From Ancylobacter pratisalsi (GTDB lineage: Bacteria; Pseudomonadota; Alphaproteobacteria; Rhizobiales; Xanthobacteraceae), in the NCBI RefSeq assembly GCF_010669125.1, contig NZ_CP048630.1, forward strand, positions 2,058,001-2,122,000: a stretch of DNA of 64,000 bases, in the 5' to 3' direction. Of this stretch, positions 62,607 to 64,000 are shown in pieces; position 1 is the stretch's first letter, and every line of letters begins with the position of its first letter. The notes under the pieces are model-generated. The model did no database searches and was not told the DNA's origin. It worked only from the letters and a program-made list of their open reading frames with translations. A program made the position numbers and the translations under genes.

Positions 62607-63152
62607 ATGACCCATTCACCCGACACAATCTACGGCACGACCATTGTTTCCGTCCGCATCGGCGGGCGCATCGCCATTGGTGGCGACGGGCAGGTGACGC
62701 TCGGCAACACGGTCATGAAATCAAATGCGCGCAAGGTGCGGCGGCTGGGACGCGGTGACGTTATCGGCGGGTTCGCCGGCGCCACCGCTGATGCGTTCAC
62801 CCTGTTCGAGCGACTGGAATCGAAGCTCGAACAGTATCCCGGCCAGCTGCAGCGCGCCGCGGTCGAACTCGCCAAGGACTGGCGGACCGACCGTTACCTG
62901 CGCCGTCTCGAGGCCATGATGATCGTGGCCGACGCCAACATCACACTGGTGCTTACCGGCACCGGCGACGTGCTGGAGCCGGAAAACGGCATCGCCGCCA
63001 TCGGATCGGGCGGCGGCTACGCGCTGGCGGCCGCGCGTGCGCTCGCCGATAGCGGGCAGGACGCCGAGGCGATCGTGCGCAGAAGCCTCGCAATCGCCGC
63101 CGAGATCTGCATCTACACCAATGGCAATCTCGTCGTGGAATCGATCGGCTGA
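62607..63152 (+). CDS. hslV: ATP-dependent protease peptidase subunit HslV
   Basis: 181 residues. The N-terminal nucleophile Thr11 in YGTTIVSVR appears after a ten-residue propeptide, and [47 protein letters not shown] and [15 protein letters not shown] follow. It forms the proteolytic double ring capped by HslU. It lies 74 bases after the MFS remnant and 34 bases before hslU. Confidence 0.97.
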   Translation: MTHSPDTIYGTTIVSVRIGGRIAIGGDGQVTLGNTVMKSNARKVRRLGRGDVIGGFAGATADAFTLFERLESKLEQYPGQLQRAAVELAKDWRTDRYLRRLEAMMIVADANITLVLTGTGDVLEPENGIAAIGSGGGYALAAARALADSGQDAEAIVRRSLAIAAEICIYTNGNLVVESIG

Positions 63153-63186
63153 CGCCGCCGACCGACCCTTCGCTGAAAGACCCACC

Positions 63187-64000
63187 ATGACCAATTTCTC
63201 TCCCCGCGAAATCGTCTCCGAACTCGACCGCTTCATCGTCGGCCAGCACAATGCCAAGCGCGCCGTTGCCATCGCGCTGCGCAACCGCTGGCGGCGCCAG
63301 CAGCTTGAGGGAAATCTGCGCGAGGAGGTTCTGCCGAAGAACATCCTGATGATCGGCCCGACGGGTGTCGGCAAGACCGAGATCTCGCGGCGCCTCGCCA
63401 AGCTGGCCGGGGCACCGTTCCTGAAGGTCGAGGCCACCAAGTTCACCGAGGTCGGTTATGTGGGCCGCGATGTCGAGCAGATCGTGCGCGACCTCGTCGA
63501 AGTCGGCATCGGTCTGATGCGCGAAGCCCGACGCAAGGGTGTCGAGGCCAAGGCTCATCTGGCCGCGGAGGAGCGCGTCCTCGACGCCCTCGTCGGCGCC
63601 ACCGCCTCGCCCGGCACCCGCGAGAGCTTCCGCAAGAAGCTGCGCGATGGGGTGATGGACGACAAGGAGATCGAGATCGAGATCACCTCCGGTGGTGGAC
63701 AGGGAATGCCGATGTTCGAGATCCCCGGCATGCCGGGAGCACAGATGGGCGCCATCTCCATTGGCGACATGCTCGGCAAGGCCTTTGGCGGGCGCTCCAA
63801 GCCGCGCCGCGTCACGGTGCGCGACGCCCATCCGCTGCTTCTATCCGAAGAGGCCGACAAGCTGATCGACCAGGACGCCATCGTGCAGGAAGCGATCTAC
63901 GCGGTCGAGCAGAACGGCATTGTCTTCCTCGACGAGATCGACAAAATCGCCGGTCGCGAAGGCCGCTCGGGCGCCGATGTCTCGCGCGAAGGCGTCCAGC
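63187..64000 (+). CDS. hslU: ATP-dependent protease ATPase subunit HslU (partial, 5' end)
   Basis: The first 271 codons are seen; the gene runs off the right edge. [39 protein letters not shown], Walker [20 protein letters not shown], the [20 protein letters not shown] segment and Walker [15 protein letters not shown] are present, with the inserted I-domain in between (about residues 110-230). HslU unfolds substrates and feeds them to HslV. Confidence 0.97.
   Translation, partial: MTNFSPREIVSELDRFIVGQHNAKRAVAIALRNRWRRQQLEGNLREEVLPKNILMIGPTGVGKTEISRRLAKLAGAPFLKVEATKFTEVGYVGRDVEQIVRDLVEVGIGLMREARRKGVEAKAHLAAEERVLDALVGATASPGTRESFRKKLRDGVMDDKEIEIEITSGGGQGMPMFEIPGMPGAQMGAISIGDMLGKAFGGRSKPRRVTVRDAHPLLLSEEADKLIDQDAIVQEAIYAVEQNGIVFLDEIDKIAGREGRSGADVSREGVQ

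Overview
The window reads as a chromosomal segment of a high-GC alphaproteobacterium of the order Hyphomicrobiales (Rhizobiales), most like the Xanthobacteraceae/Ancylobacter-Starkeya group. The order-level call rests on gene content and order seen here: a TIGR02300 protein divergent from aroA-cmk, an hsp20-DUF1150 pair behind a ROSE-like thermometer, an OlsB ornithine-lipid acyltransferase, the block lppC / rsmI-yraN-gshB, rph-rdgB-hemW divergent from hrcA-grpE, and a his operon next to hslVU. The family-level call is inference. No phage, transposase, CRISPR array or rRNA was seen. There is one tRNA, tRNA-Ala(GGC).

Layout. 1-7.3 kb, all minus strand: a PgtABC-like response regulator / sensor kinase / solute-binding protein set, then a MarR - FUSC - DUF1656 - membrane-fusion efflux operon. 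7.6-12.4 kb: glutathione transferase, ferrochelatase, a hexapeptide acetyltransferase, an ArsR regulator divergent from an EamA transporter, and a small proline-rich protein followed by a 13-bp tandem repeat and a strong terminator. 12.5-22.1 kb: rpsA, two convergent cyclic-di-GMP proteins (CSS-EAL and MHYT-GGDEF-EAL), and the aroA-cmk-carboxymuconolactone decarboxylase-cobF operon. 22.2-24.4 kb: the TIGR02300 protein, tRNA-Ala and a run of small poorly known genes (DUF3309-like, DUF6481, BrnA-like, secreted peptide). 24.5-28 kb: gnd-zwf-HAD, part of the oxidative pentose-phosphate route.

28-34.8 kb: an apparently uncharacterised transport/catabolic cluster. A divergent GntR regulator sits beside five minus-strand genes: FAH-family hydrolase, fused ABC permease, ABC ATPase, alpha/beta hydrolase and binding protein. 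Two TTGGT-NN-ACCAA palindromes in the divergent region look like the regulator's operators. 34.8-43.1 kb: a CPA2 antiporter and the complete NAD-dependent formate dehydrogenase operon fdsGBA-fdhD-fdsD, with a perfect 19-bp inverted repeat upstream. 43.2-50 kb: comM, olsB, hsp20-DUF1150, gshB, yraN, rsmI and the LppC-type lipoprotein. 50-64 kb: hemW-rdgB-rph, hrcA-grpE, a secreted protein, alkB, coaA, hisE-F-A-H-DUF2628-hisB, a frameshifted MFS transporter remnant, hslV and the 5' part of hslU.

Two themes recur. Genes in operons very often overlap by ATGA or GTGA, which fixes many starts, several of them GTG. A heat-shock circuit is also visible: three sites resembling the alphaproteobacterial CTTG-N17/18-CYTATNT promoter lie before hrcA, grpE and hsp20, and the hsp20 leader folds into a ROSE-type hairpin that hides its ribosome-binding site. 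All functions are read from sequence motifs and neighbourhood; no database search was run.
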